From Gonapodya prolifera JEL478 (taxonomy: Eukaryota > Monoblepharomycota > Monoblepharidomycetes > Monoblepharidales > Gonapodyaceae), in contig KQ965812.1 of NCBI GenBank assembly GCA_001574975.1, forward strand, positions 44,041 through 108,040: a stretch of 64,000 bases of DNA, written 5' to 3'. A program made the position numbers and the translations under genes. The first letter of the stretch is position 1. Every line of letters begins with the position of its first letter. This document shows positions 1-11,165 of the stretch, one piece after another. The notes under the pieces were generated by a model. That model saw only the letters and a program-made list of their open reading frames with translations, did not search any database and was not told the DNA's origin.

Positions 1-204
1 TCTGTTGAAATCGTAGCCGGCAGCGCACTAGCCAGTATGATTGTAGAAGTTGAAGACAAAAGAAAAAGATAAAATCTACGCCTAAGAACTAAGTGGCTAT
101 GTCGTGTTTATCTCAATCCTAAGTGTTCTACGGATGTGCGGCAGAATAATTCAACACACTCAACACACTTCAGCCAGTCATACCCGCATTCCATTCCGTC
201 ACTC

Positions 205-2733
205 ATGTCCAATTCACCGCCCGCACCTCCTCCAGCTCCCCCCGCCTCGGGATCGCGGCAAGCTCCCACCCAACCTCATGCTAGCGCCGCCCGAGCTGCC
301 CCGGCTCTTAGCTCACAGCACTTCACCTTCGAGGCCACCCCGGACGGCGAAAAGACCGTGAAATTCATCGACGCCGCTGCCCAGGAGCCGAATGCAATTC
401 CCCTCAAGGTACTGCCCCTGATTTCGTAACGATTGTCGGTCACTGCCCTCCCAACCCCAACCCATCCCACCATTCAGATTGTCGTTCGCCAATTGGTTCC
501 AGGCAGCACCCCCGGCCGCTCCACCTCGCTTAAGGGCCTCTACCTGTCACTCGGCAAACTGCGCAGCGTGCAGCTCACCATCCGCCAATCCAACGAGCTC
601 CTCTCCTCAGGCTCCCTTCCCGACGCCGACTTGTCCCCCGTCGAGGGATGGGCGCGATATGTGCGGTACCACACAATGAACCTGTGCAGCGTGCTCGGCG
701 TCACAGTGGCCAACCCAAAGGAACCCATCAGGGTACCCGGCCTCGACGAGCTCATTGCGGCGGTGGAGGCTGCCCACGCTGACGAGGTCGAAGGGTACCG
801 CGACGGGATTCGGAGGGGCACGGTGCAGCTGGAGGGTCTCGCCGAGCTGTACGTTCCAGGAACGTATGTTTCCGGCGCCACGAGCCTCGGGTCCGGGTTG
901 CGGAGCTGCTTCTATGTGCGCAACTGCCACTTTGAGGAGAGGCGATCCCTCTTCGGAATCGAAAGAGTGTTTAAGTTCCAGCTCGAGTTTGTGGCGTCGT
1001 TTGGAAGGGACTTTGTCGTCATGGCGTTTGAGGAGTTGCTTGCAGGCTGGACGGGGACCAAAATGCGCGCGCTCGAAGATCTGTAAGTCTTATCCCTTTT
1101 TTTGTATCTCTCCTCAATCTGTACACCTGCATAACGGCACCTCACCCTCCCCAAACCTGACCACATTCCCTCCCTCCCTGCAGTCCCTACCAGCCCATCT
1201 CCGACACATCCCCGTTCCGCGACCGTGGCCAGCGCTACGTATCCCTCACCACTGGCGCGCGTCGCTTCGTGCAATACCGCCCTGGCGGTTTCTTCCCGCA
1301 CCACAGCTCCAAACTCCGCTCTTCCCCCGGCACGTCCGCCAGCGGCTCCTCGGGGCGAATCGTCATCGACACCGAGCGCGGCGCCGCCGAGGGACACCAC
1401 GCGTCGCAGGGGTCCGACGAGCCTACCAACGCCCTCATCGTCACCGCGGGCAGGTACAAACGTCTCGCTAACGAGGCCGGGTCCAAGCCCGGAGGCGCCG
1501 GCGCCGCGGGATCGGACGCTATCCTGACGTTCACGCAGCTCCCCGAATCCCTGCACGTGCTGACGTGGCCCGCGGTGGTCGGGTTCTCCTTCGCGGCCAA
1601 GTCGTGGGGCCACGCGCTCGTGGACTGGCTCGAGCCCATCACGTTCAACGACCAGGCGTTTGATCAGCTCGTGCTGGCGGCCGAGCGGAAGAGGCTCATA
1701 AGGGCGCTGGTCATGTTTGGAGATAGTAAGTTCGAGGATATCATCGCGGGCAAGAGCGGCGGGAGCGTGTTCTTGCTGCATGGCGCGCCGGGGACGGGGA
1801 AGACGTTGACTGCGGGTGAGTGCGCGATGTTGATGTTGTGATACAATTTTGAGCTTTCCCGCCTTTGACTGACATCATTCCACCCTGCGATCCTTCAAAC
1901 ACACACAGAGGCCATCGCAGAAGTCCTCCACCGCCCCCTCTACTACGTCACGATGGGAGAGCTGGGCGTGACACCTGAGGAGATGGAGCGGCGGCTCAGC
2001 GCTGTGCTCGATCTGTGCGCCGGGTGGGACGCGCTGGTGCTCATTGACGAGGCGGACGTCTTTCTGGAGAAGAGGGCGACGTCGGATGTGTTAAGGAACG
2101 CGATGGTGAGGAGTGGGGATTTGTTTTCGCTGGTAGCTTGGTTGTTGATGAAGTGAATTGCGTTGGCTGTGAAAATGGGGAAAAGGTCTGCGTGATGCTC
2201 AGGTTGATCGAATATCATCAAGGGATCCTCTTCTTGACGACAAACAGGGTCAAGAACTTTGATCCGGCGTTCGAAAGCCGTGTGACTGTTGCGCTCAAGG
2301 TTCGTACCTGTCATTCACGTGTGTATTCGTTCATCTGCCACCCGTTAAACCAAGCGTCACCCTCCCTAGTACGATGACCTTACCGCCGACGCTCGGGCCC
2401 AAGTGTGGTCCAATTTGCTGTCTCGGATTCCCAAGGGCGCACCCGGGCGGTTGGACATCAAGGTTGACGGCAGTGTCGACCTCAAAAAGCTCTCGCGGCA
2501 TGCGCTCAATGGCCGACAAGTGAGTTTCGGCGCAAGGGCTTACGTCATCTCTCTTTTGCTCTTCTAAACGACAACCTGACGGTTACACGTACCAGATCAA
2601 GAACGCCGTCCGCCTCTCGCTCGCGCTCGTGGAAGAAGGCGGCACGGGTTTGTTGACGCACGAGGTGATCGAGCAGACCATTGGGATCATGAGTATTGGG
2701 AGGGAGGAGATGGCAGGGGCAGCGGAGTATTAG
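205..2733 (+). CDS. AAA+ ATPase with fungal N-terminal domain
   Basis: Seven exons (205-408, 478-1082, 1184-1815, 1909-2105, 2186-2299, 2370-2519, 2596-2733) join in frame to 679 codons. A Pro/Ala-rich N-terminus and a roughly 400-residue region of the kind found before the ATPase in fungal AAA proteins (DUF7025-like) precede the AAA core. The core shows Walker A GAPGTGKT, Walker B LVLIDEAD, a sensor-1 block GILFLTTNRV and a conserved DPAFESR arginine segment. The family consists of presumed protein-remodelling ATPases whose substrates are mostly unknown. The ATG at 205 was chosen because the Pro-rich sequence begins there; an in-frame ATG at 136 is the alternative. Fold and family are clear, but the cellular role is not. 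The gene converges on the DOMON gene. Confidence 0.88.
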
Positions 2734-3075
2734 GATGTGGGATGGGAGGCGAGGGGTGGTTGGAGTATTGTGAATCTGCGCATTTTTTTCCTTCCACATT
2801 ATTGAAATTCTAATACACGAAAAAGGCACACTCAGAAACAATTAAGATACCGTGTCCGAACACGACGTCCCATTCACATATCTGCTGGTGGAGACTGTTG
2901 GATGGATCACGGGCGAAAACGTCATTTGGAGTATTGGCGATTCTCCTCGCTTCATTTGTTCCCACTTCATTAAATTCACTCGTATTACACAAAACATACA
3001 CTCAAAATTAAGTAAAAACACAGCACCCTCACACCGCCTCCCATTACGTATCTGTACCCTTCAATCCCACACCTC
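2734..3075. other. Convergent intergenic region
   Basis: This is the 3' flank between the AAA ATPase (+) and the DOMON gene (-). It holds AT-richer stretches such as attattgaaattctaat that could serve 3'-end formation. I see no gene in it. Confidence 0.5.
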
Positions 3076-4419
3076 TCACGCAAGCACGCTCCCAACACCA
3101 AGAGCCACAACAGCCGTAAGCGCCGACCACACTACGGACACTCTGGAGACACTTGCCCCCGGCTTCGACGACGGCGCAGGTGCTGGAGCAGACGCGGGAC
3201 CGGTGCCGGGAGGACACACGGCCCTCTTCCTGTACCCGCCGTAAGACGAGGACGGAGGGGCGGCGGCGCGCGTGGTTGCGGTGGAGGTGGACGGTGTGGC
3301 GGCGGCGGCGAGGGGTACGCAGACGGGATCGACCGAGGGTGCGAAATCGACCAGAGTGACGTTGGTCAGCACGTCGTGGAAGCTGTGCTTCATGATGGGG
3401 GCGTCGAAGGAAGCGTTTGGCGGGGTGCCGAGGCGGTAGACACTGGCGGTGGGACCGTGGGTTGGTACCGTTACATTTCGGAGGGATTCGCCTCCGACGG
3501 ACTCCCAGATCACAAGCAACTAATCCGTTCCGCGGTGTGTTTCTTGTTTCTTCCGGCAGACTCCTCGGGCGGCGCTATCGCGCCTAGGCCTCGGGTTCGC
3601 TCCGCGAAAGGGTCCTCTGTCAGCGCTATCACACCTAGGCGCTCCGCGAATACAATTTAGCTTCCCGGGTCATTCGCCTCCGGCGCAAGAATAGGCTCCG
3701 CGTGGGACAGTCGCCTCGGTCAGCCCTTCGCGCTTAGGCCTCGGAGTCCTCGCTCCGCGCAGAGCTCGGACTGCTCAGTCTTCCGTGCTCCGCACTCCAG
3801 ACCTCGCAAGCAACTCACAGTGCAAAGTTGTTCGCTCCCCTCTTCAAATCATTATCAAGCGCATCCCCGGTCAAGTAAAGTCTCCTGAACACGACGGTGA
3901 AGTTGCCCGAAGTGGCGTTGTACGAGGACGACGAAGCGACTGCGGTGATGTCCTGCGATGCGTCAGGAAGGGGCATTTGGTAGGCGACGGCCTTGCGATC
4001 AGATACGATGACGGTGCCGTTGGCGCCGGCCCAGGCCATGTGGATGTCTTTTGGTAGAGTAGAGGGGCAGGAAGGTGAGAGGTGCGTGCAGCATAAAGTA
4101 GCAGGTGGCAGATTGATAAGGAACGTACCTGTTCCTGGCATGGTGGCGTTGTCGGACATGACGCCAAGAGCGATCCAGCTGCCAGGTAGCACGCAGACGT
4201 TTTCAGCGACGAGAGCGAGACTGGAGGGCGAAAAATGTACTCCCACCTGATGTTCTGCTTGACGATCGTGAGCGTGATCTCCACAAAGCCATTCGACCTG
4301 TCAGCAGCAGTCGCGCAGAACGTGGGCTCGTTGGGTGCGCAGAGCGTGGCTGCGGTCGATGTGGCGACGAGTCCCGCGAGCGCGAGCGCGAGTGCGAGCA
4401 GACGTGCGATGCGAGCCAT
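3076..4419 (-). CDS. Secreted DOMON-domain protein, probably GPI-anchored
   Basis: Four exons on the minus strand (4419-4247, 4178-4129, 4047-3819, 3442-3076) join to 272 codons in frame. The N-terminus (MARIARLLALALALAG) is a signal peptide. The DOMON domain follows, with the typical SWIALGVMSDNATMPGT block, then HMAWAGANGTVIVSDR, a GANNF segment and a late conserved His (MKHSFHD). DOMON domains bind haem or sugars, as in the cytochrome domain of cellobiose dehydrogenase. A Ser/Thr/Ala/Pro linker and a C-terminal hydrophobic tail (ALTAVVALGVGSVLA) suggest a GPI anchor. There is no attached flavin or b561 domain, so this is a stand-alone DOMON protein at the cell surface. Its third intron (3443-3818) is unusually long and consists largely of a repeat also present in the SKI3 gene. 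The last acceptor was chosen by frame and by the DOMON pattern. Confidence 0.75.
3455..3800 (-). mobile_element. Repeat family copy A, filling the DOMON intron (introner-like)
   Basis: Written on + it contains ggttggtaccgttacat (from 3460), ttcgcctccgacggactcc, aggcctcggg and cctcggtcagcccttcgcgc. The same blocks in the same order recur at 33703-33900. Short hairpin-like blocks with alternating tccgcg/cgcgga pieces make it GC-rich. It lies entirely inside intron 3 of the DOMON gene, with the host gene on the minus strand. No coding capacity is seen. Confidence 0.7.
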
Positions 4420-6316
4420 GGGAGTGTGTTGTTCTCCGGTGCGAGCGGATCGGTGTAGTCTGCAGGTGTGCATACCTGAAACCCTCGGCGGATTTTATTG
4501 GGGTCTCGCGGTGGCTGAGATAGGGACGAGGTACCTCCATGCCCTGGTTTTCTGGAGTTCGTCCGCCGATGCCCGCCCACGTGCGCCACGCCCCTGTCAA
4601 CGTAATGCAGGGAACAGCACTCGCGCGGTCCAGCGGGCCACGAGTCTTGCATCGCCGGGCACGCTTTGGCCTGCGCACACCGTCACTCAGGCAAATGTAC
4701 CAAACAAAGTCTATTCGCCACTAATCATTGCTCTCGCTTGACAGTGTATAGCAATTACAGCTGTTTGCGAGAAGGTGGTGCTTCGGCTCAAAATGTGTGT
4801 GTCGTGATTTCGTATTTTTGGATGACTGCCCTGCATACCTCGGCCCCCTCATCCCGAATATATATCCGAAACGTTGCAAAATCATAGCGCCAAGACTCAC
4901 ATTTTCTCGTGATTTGGCCACTCATTTGCCTTGATTCGGACTCATTTGTCATCATGTTCGATCGGTGAACGTTCGTAACGTTGTCTGAAGGTCGGAAAAG
5001 TGCCAAATCGCCGAAAGGTGAAAAACCTAGGATTGCTTCATGGACATTACACAAAGCGTTGTGACGTGCAACTTTCGTACATGGTCCTCCGACTCTGGTA
5101 GGTACGTACATTCGAGATTGTTGAAAGTGGTAAACCCATCGATATAATAAAATTAGAATACAGTATATAGTAGCACGATTCATGGAGGAGTTCGCCGACC
5201 TCCATCATCTCTTGTACACATCGAACCCAAGGGCTGAAGGGCATCACTTCATCACTTCGTTTGCAGCATGTGGTTCTTGACGTTCCACGCCGCTCGCATA
5301 CCAGTACTGCAAGCCCGGTGCCACGCACCCTGACATGCGCGACGCTATTTGGGATGTTCTCTGCGCAGCAACGTGGCACTTGCTCCCGTCCTGCGTTCGC
5401 AACGTCGCAGCGATTTACGACTCAATCGGGGCAACCAGAACGGTCGGATTGCTCACGCTGGGTGAGCGCAAGCACCGCACCGCGTTCTCGGCACGCCGCA
5501 GTCGCACTCTTAGTCGTGCATCTTGGCTCCATATGGCACGGTCCGTCGGTACATCTACATCAAATGAGATGCCCGAAACCGCGCACAATTTTAGAAACAC
5601 TTACGTGGGGCCTTTCACGAATTGCATTCGCAGACCAAAATCACGGCACGCAACTCGGATATCATGCATTTTGCTATAGGCGCGGGGCTGGAGGCGATGC
5701 AAGGTTCTGGAGCTGGGCAGGACGACGCTGAATGTGCCCGTATCGGGATCATCGCCGGGTGTGCGTTGCACGGCCGATCACGCAAATTCCAACCGGATTC
5801 ATCAACACAACACTATCTGGTGTTGCGTGCTTTGGCCGTTCAGCCGTGACTGAGAACCGTCTGATCATGCACTTGCACTAGCACTCAACTCGATTGCGTC
5901 GACGCGACGGGGGTGGTTTAGCAGCACAACCACGGGGTCTGCTGGTGAGGCACCAAGCGCCAGAGGCACTTTTCATTGTTCCGACATTCGGGGGATAGAT
6001 GTGAGTGAAACACTGCCAACAGTTTTACGACGGGTTCGTGGTAATTCGACATTCCAACATACCACATCGTGGCACGAATCACGAAAAAAATCACACCCGG
6101 TTCTGCAACCTTTTCTCAAACGGCTGTAATTAATCTGTCATGTCTCTAGAACATACACCGCCAAGGGGAGGACACAACAGCACCTCCGTGACCGCGGGCG
6201 ACTGAGGCGCCGAAGCTCCCAGGTGTCTTCATGCATTGAATCTGCAGCCGAGATACACGTCTTCCTGTGTCCCATCCACTCTCGGCACTCTCCGCCGCCG
6301 AAACAGCAACCCCACG
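4420..6316. other. Long intergenic region
   Basis: About 1.9 kb between the divergent DOMON (-) and small membrane protein (+) genes. Open frames here are short, overlap on both strands and show no recognisable domain or consistent splice structure. It should hold the promoters of both flanking genes. I see nothing else that I can support. Confidence 0.4.
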
Positions 6317-6734
6317 ATGACCAAAGATGGCCCTCACGACTTGAACGGGAACGTGAAGGGTGCCACCGACGATCGCGCTCCCTGCATTCCACATCCACAT
6401 CCCCGCCACCGCCACCGCATCATTCTCATCCTCGTCGGTGGCGTGGCCATCCTGCTCCTGCTCGTCCTTGTCCTCGGGCTCGTTCTCGGCCTTCGGGCCA
6501 GATCCAACACCAACCAGACTCCAATTCCCCTTCCCATTCCCGTGGAATCCTTGGTGCACCACCCCTGTCCCTCTTCGGGCTGCCCCGCCCCACTGACATG
6601 CAAGACACGACTTTGCCGGGCGCGCCAACAGTCTGTGCGCGTACGCTTGCGACAGGACCAAGGATTGCCCGGCGGGGTTGGGGTTGAGGTGTCTGTTTGC
6701 GAATGATGGGCCGTGGGGGTCGTGTTATGCTTGA
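6317..6734 (+). CDS. Small single-pass membrane protein with Cys-rich C-terminus
   Basis: From the ATG at 6317 the frame encodes a polar, His/Pro-rich cytosolic-looking head (MTKDGPHDLNG), then a roughly 25-residue hydrophobic segment rich in Leu/Val/Ile (IILILVGGVAILLLL...), then a Pro-rich linker and Cys-containing sequence (HPCPSSGCPAPLTC). Around 6600-6630 the best coding continuation moves to another frame, which encodes LCAYACDRTKDCPAG and ends GPWGSCYA at 6734. The shift means an intron I could not place, a frameshift, or two unrelated frames. The likely design is a type I or II membrane protein with a small extracellular disulfide domain. I recognise no family. A repeat copy begins directly after the stop codon. 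Confidence 0.45.
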
Positions 6735-6870
6735 GTCCGAGGCCTAGGCGCGATGGGGACGACCGAGTAGTCTGCCGGTGCGAATAATCCAGCCTCGAAG
6801 CAGCTATTGCCCAGATCGCGGAGCGCGTATGTATTCCCGCCGAAGGCGAATTCATCGCGAAGCAGAAGAC
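6735..6870 (+). mobile_element. Repeat family copy C (partial)
   Basis: The blocks ccgaggcctaggcgcgat, agtctgccgg and cgccgaaggcgaattc match the reverse complement of the repeat in the DOMON intron. It therefore lies in the sense direction relative to the adjacent + strand gene, as the other two copies do relative to their hosts. It starts right after that gene's stop codon, so it may be in a 3' UTR or in an intron I could not resolve. Confidence 0.55.
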
Positions 6871-6943
6871 GCTCGCGGTTCGGCCAGACCGGATTCGAAC
6901 GCTCAGTAGTGAAAAGTTTTGCACGTGTTGTTTGTTGCAACTA

Positions 6944-7075
6944 TTTACCTTGCCTGTTCAAAGAGTAGTGTTTGAGCGAGCTGTAGATTTCCCCTGGCTG
7001 CCTACCTTGCTTGTTTAATGACAAGTGTTTGTGCGAGCTTTATCTATTTACCTAGTGCGTTCAGTGAGTGAGCGG
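6944..7075. repeat. Short near-tandem repeat (about 56 bp period)
   Basis: Two diverged units begin accttgcctgtt (6947) and accttgcttgtt (7003). Each continues to an agtgttt(g)agcgagct-like block followed by T/A-rich sequence. A third, weaker unit may start near 7049. It lies in the 5' flank of the aminotransferase gene. Confidence 0.5.
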
Positions 7076-7287
7076 AACCTGTCTCGAACCACTCAAGCCC
7101 GCGAGTCACACCCCTCTTCGTTTTTGCCGTCTCCGCCTCCTGAAAGGCAAAAACGAACCTTCACCACCACGGTGATCCCGGATAAATGAGGACCGCAGAT
7201 TAGCCGTGCCGGGTGCCGATCGGCATCCCACAAAACACAGCCGTATCCCACCCGCACCACTCCCCCTTCTCTCCCGCACGCGCATCC

Positions 7288-9274
7288 ATGTCCCTCGACG
7301 CCACACTCCGCAAGGACACCGACGCAGTCATCCCCGGCGGTCTATGGGGCCACCAGAACGTGACGCGATACGGCATGGGAGACTACACGCCGCAGTTCTT
7401 TTCGCGCGCAAAGGGGGGCCGCGTGTGGGATGTGGACGGCAAGGAATATATTGACTTCATGGCCGGGTGTGAGTTGGAGTTGGGGGGAGGGGGGGGAAGG
7501 ACGGCGGTGACTGGTGGTACGTTTCACCACAATGCAGACGGCCCGATCGTGCTGGGACCAAACGACCCCGACGTCGAGGCCGCCGCGCAGGCGCAGAGAG
7601 AGACCGGTGTCGTGTTTAACGGGCCGTCGCCCATTCTGGTTGAGGTGTCCAAAGTGAGTGTTTCGAATGTGTGACAACCGTGTCGTTACCAACCTGAATG
7701 GTGTGTTCCTACCTCCTACCCTGCTTAGTACGTCGTGGATCTCATCCCACACGCCGACTGGGTGCTCTTCAGCAAAAATGGTGAGTACGGAAGCTATTCT
7801 CCATCGTGCCCACACTCACTCACTTCATCTCACTCCTGTGTCCCCCTTTCCAGGAACCGACGCGACAACCCAATGTGTCACCATCGCGAGAAGCGCCACC
7901 AAGAAGCGTAAAGTGTTGATGGCAAAGGGAGCGTATCACGGTGAGTTTGCCGTTGCCTTGAACGAGACGCTCCTCGACATGGTTTCAACCCCCTTGGTCG
8001 CGGTCGCAAAGGCGCCGTGCCCTGGTGCTCACCAAGTCTTGTCGGTGTGACTGCGGAAGACAGGGCCCACATTGTTCTGTACGACGTGAGTGAAGCCACT
8101 TCCTCTTTACACCACTCCTCGTCACCTCACCACCCAAACCCACCCCATGCGCAGTTCAACGACCACACATCCCTCCTCGCAGCCGCCAAACCACACCTCT
8201 CCGACCTCGCCTGCGTGCTCGTGTCGGCGTTCAAGCACGACCTCGGCCGCACGCACGAAATGCCCGCGGCGGCGTTCCTGCAGGCCGCGCGGAAATTGTG
8301 CGACGACACGGGCGCCGCGCTCATCTGCGACGAGGTCAGAGCAGGCATGAGGATCCATATGCAGGGGACCTGGGAGGTCGTGGAGGGCCACGGTGTCAGG
8401 CCCGATTTGGCGGCCTGGAGTAAGGCTGGTACGTTTCGTGTCGGGGGTGTGACGGAGACTTGAAGGAAGGTGTGATGACTTTAATCGTGTACCGCAACCT
8501 TGGCTTCAGTCGCGAACGGATACCCGCTCGCCTTCGTCACCGGCAACAACAAGTTCCGCAAGGGCGCCGCCAACATCTACGCAACGGGCAGTTTCTGGAC
8601 CGTGAGTCGATCTTCGTCACTTACTCTCGCAACGAAACTGCTCATCCTTTGCCGTTTTGGACCGCTCAGGAATCAGCGTCCCTCGCCGCAGGTCTGGCGA
8701 CCATGAAGAAACTCGTGCGCATCGACGGACCGAGGAGGATGCACGAACTCGGCACCAAGCTCCGCGATGGGATCAACGAGCAGGCGCGCAAGTGGGGTGT
8801 TCCGGTGGGTAGCAGACGTGACAGTCTGCGCTGTTGAAAAATTTAATCAATGTTCATCGTTTCACCACCCCGCCACGCCCCCACCCAATAGATTGAACAA
8901 TCAGGCCCACCCCAAATGCCCGTCATACTCTTCCCTGACGACAAGTTCGGCAAGTGGGAGCGCGGACACGTGTTCGTGAAGGAAGCAATGAAGCGCGGGG
9001 TGTACATGCAGTGCGTATTCGCTTTTGCTTTCGTTTTCTGAGGCGTCCGAACCCACATCTGACCCCCGCCGTTCGTACAGCCCGACGCACACGATGTTTG
9101 TCAACGTCTGCTTGACGGACAAGGTACGTTGTTTGTACGGACTGTATGTTTGTGTGACGCTCACTCAAACTTTCGTGTTTCTACTCCACGCAGGACATCG
9201 AAGATGCGCTGAAGGTGACGGACGCAGCGTTGGAGGTGGTGGCGAAGCAGTTTGGATATCGAAGCAGTCTTTGA
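7288..9274 (+). CDS. Class-III PLP aminotransferase (glutamate-1-semialdehyde aminomutase-like)
   Basis: Eleven exons (7288-7468, 7538-7653, 7729-7780, 7854-7940, 8012-8085, 8155-8428, 8510-8601, 8670-8804, 8892-9010, 9081-9123, 9194-9274) give 417 codons in frame. Landmarks are the N-terminal PGGLWGHQNVTRYG, the substrate/PLP region FSKNGTDATT, the MAKGAYHG block, the PLP-binding LICDEVRAG and the Schiff-base lysine in WSKAVANGYP. The sequence resembles fold-type I class-III enzymes of the HemL or glutamate-1-semialdehyde-like group, many of which are bacterial and not involved in tetrapyrrole synthesis. Fungi make 5-aminolevulinate by another route, so a haem role is unlikely and the substrate is unknown. 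No targeting peptide is evident, so it is probably cytosolic. Confidence 0.88.
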
Positions 9275-11165
9275 ACGTTGATTATTTTACGAGTGCTTGG
9301 GAGTGATAGTTTGGAGGGAAATGTAACTATAGTATTATCCAGCTTGACTCATTTTGATCCTGCACGGACGGTTTTCATTTTTCACTCGCACCGTCCACAC
9401 AATTCCCATCCCCGCGCACTCTGCTCTGCGTGCGCGTTCGTGCTTTTGTTACTTGTATCCTTCGTTTCCCGCGTGCTGCGGTTGGCCCCTGTGGTGTCGC
9501 TGCTCCCTTCTCGGATTGAACACTTCTTCCAAACACCTCCACTCTCACTCAGTCCAACCATCCCGACTCCCAGCCGGCTACACGCGTAGACTTTGATATT
9601 CGATTTCCTCTCTTTATCCTCTCATCGCGCTCTGCTCGATACGGACTCTCTTTCTCCGCTCGCGACTCAACCGAACCGCAAAATGAAACTTCCCCCCAAA
9701 TCCACCAATCTTCGTCTCTAAACCTCCCGTTTAAGCAAAAATGAGCGGTCACGCCGTGGCTGCGAAAACTACCGCACCTCCCTCACTCCCCAGCGCTACA
9801 AGCTGAGCGTGTTCACGTTATGCACACTGTACGTGTACGCCTTCTCCCAACTCAAACCGCTTGGGAAACAGCGTACACTCCACTCTCGGCCACCATCATC
9901 TTTCCCGCCTCCTTTCGGTTTGAGATTATCGTTGGAAACTTGCAACGTAGCATCGACTTGATGACGCAGTACTCAAACTTCGAGTAGAACCGACTTGTGC
10001 AAGCGATTCTCAGTGGTCTATACTCCAAATGGCCGGATCTGGAGCTTGCCACTGTCAAAACCTCCCTATCAGACGCCATACACCACTTCACTGCGACCGT
10101 GAATTGCATACCTGGATTGACATTTCGTATAATCCCCCTTTACAACCGTCTTACACAGAAAATTCGCATGGGGCGAGACAAAATCCTGTTGCATGCAGGC
10201 AGCACCGCTGAAAGCTCGCGGACTGCTCCTTTGAAAACAAGTGCTGTGTCATACCCTGGCGCCTTTCTTTTGGAAATTGGAAGCCTCCATATATTTTCAG
10301 ACGTGCTATTTGTCGGTTCTTGCCTGTGGACCAAGAAGGGAAGCTTGGGATCTGCTTCCTATGTGGAGTCTCACGAGGCAACTGACCATGTTCGGTGGCT
10401 CTGGGTCGCATATCTGTACTGGATCTCGGCGTTGAACTCCTTTGGATGGACCCCTGTCCTTGACGTTTTCAAACGTGCGTTTGTGGCATCATTTTGGTGA
10501 GATAATTGAGGCTTCAAGAGATACTTTTTCGCACAGGTCGAAAGCAGCCGAATCGAAGCAGTTCCTAGGTATCGATGATTGTCTTCTGAACCCTAAAGCA
10601 TTCCACGTGACTTCTGTGGAGGACTTCGCTGGGCTTGGTGCAGCAATGGCGGCAATGGGGATTAGCAAGGTGCAATGCCGAGCTTCCTGGTGGACAAGAT
10701 CAAGGCAATGCGCCTGGAGCTTCCGGTTGAGGGAGGAGTGGCATTACAGCGGCGTGGTGTCTGAAGGAGTTTGGGTGGTTTGTCGTATTTGGAGATCCGT
10801 GGGCGGTTGCAAGGTCTCGTTGAAGTGGACGGTGTTTGCAGAAAAGTCTGCTTTTCCAACAAGTTTTCTGTGCAATGAATCTAGAATCAAAACAATAAAT
10901 TTCCGAGTGGGACTTTTTACTATTTAATATTTCCTAAAACTACACTGTCTTCCACTCGCATTCTTTTTTCGACACTAAATCACGCTGTTAGTCTCGCCTA
11001 CCACACTTTCGTGCATCAAAAAGCACACACGGCGAATCCAACGATTCCAATGTGTCCCAGGACGAGCATAAGATCGTGCCCAAGAACCCGGGATGGTCCC
11101 GTAATGGTCTGTGTCCGGGGTTGCGTGACCCGTACATTCGATGTGATGTCACCAGAATGCTCTGG
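9275..11165. other. Gene-poor region with possible coding remnants
   Basis: C/T-rich sequence at 9500-9740 looks like a promoter ahead of a short frame starting at 9741 (MSGHAVAAKTTAPP), which stops after about 20 codons. Between 9990 and 10920, fragments such as QAILSGLYSKWPDLELAT and FLGIDDCLLNPKAFHV are protein-like but lie in different frames, and I could not join them into a gene. This could be a decayed gene. No family is recognised. Confidence 0.3.

Noticed and set aside
912-1781. 289-codon minus-strand open frame
   Set aside because: It is the antisense shadow of the AAA ATPase exons, which have motifs and splice structure on the + strand.
5335-5679. 114-codon frame in the 4.4-6.3 kb gap
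   Set aside because: No domain, overlapping frames of similar length in the other registers, and no splice support.
6880-6910. B-box-like GTTCGAATCC on the minus strand, suggesting a tRNA
   Set aside because: The flanking bases do not form a T stem or acceptor stem, and no A box at the right distance was found; the sequence adjoins a repeat copy.
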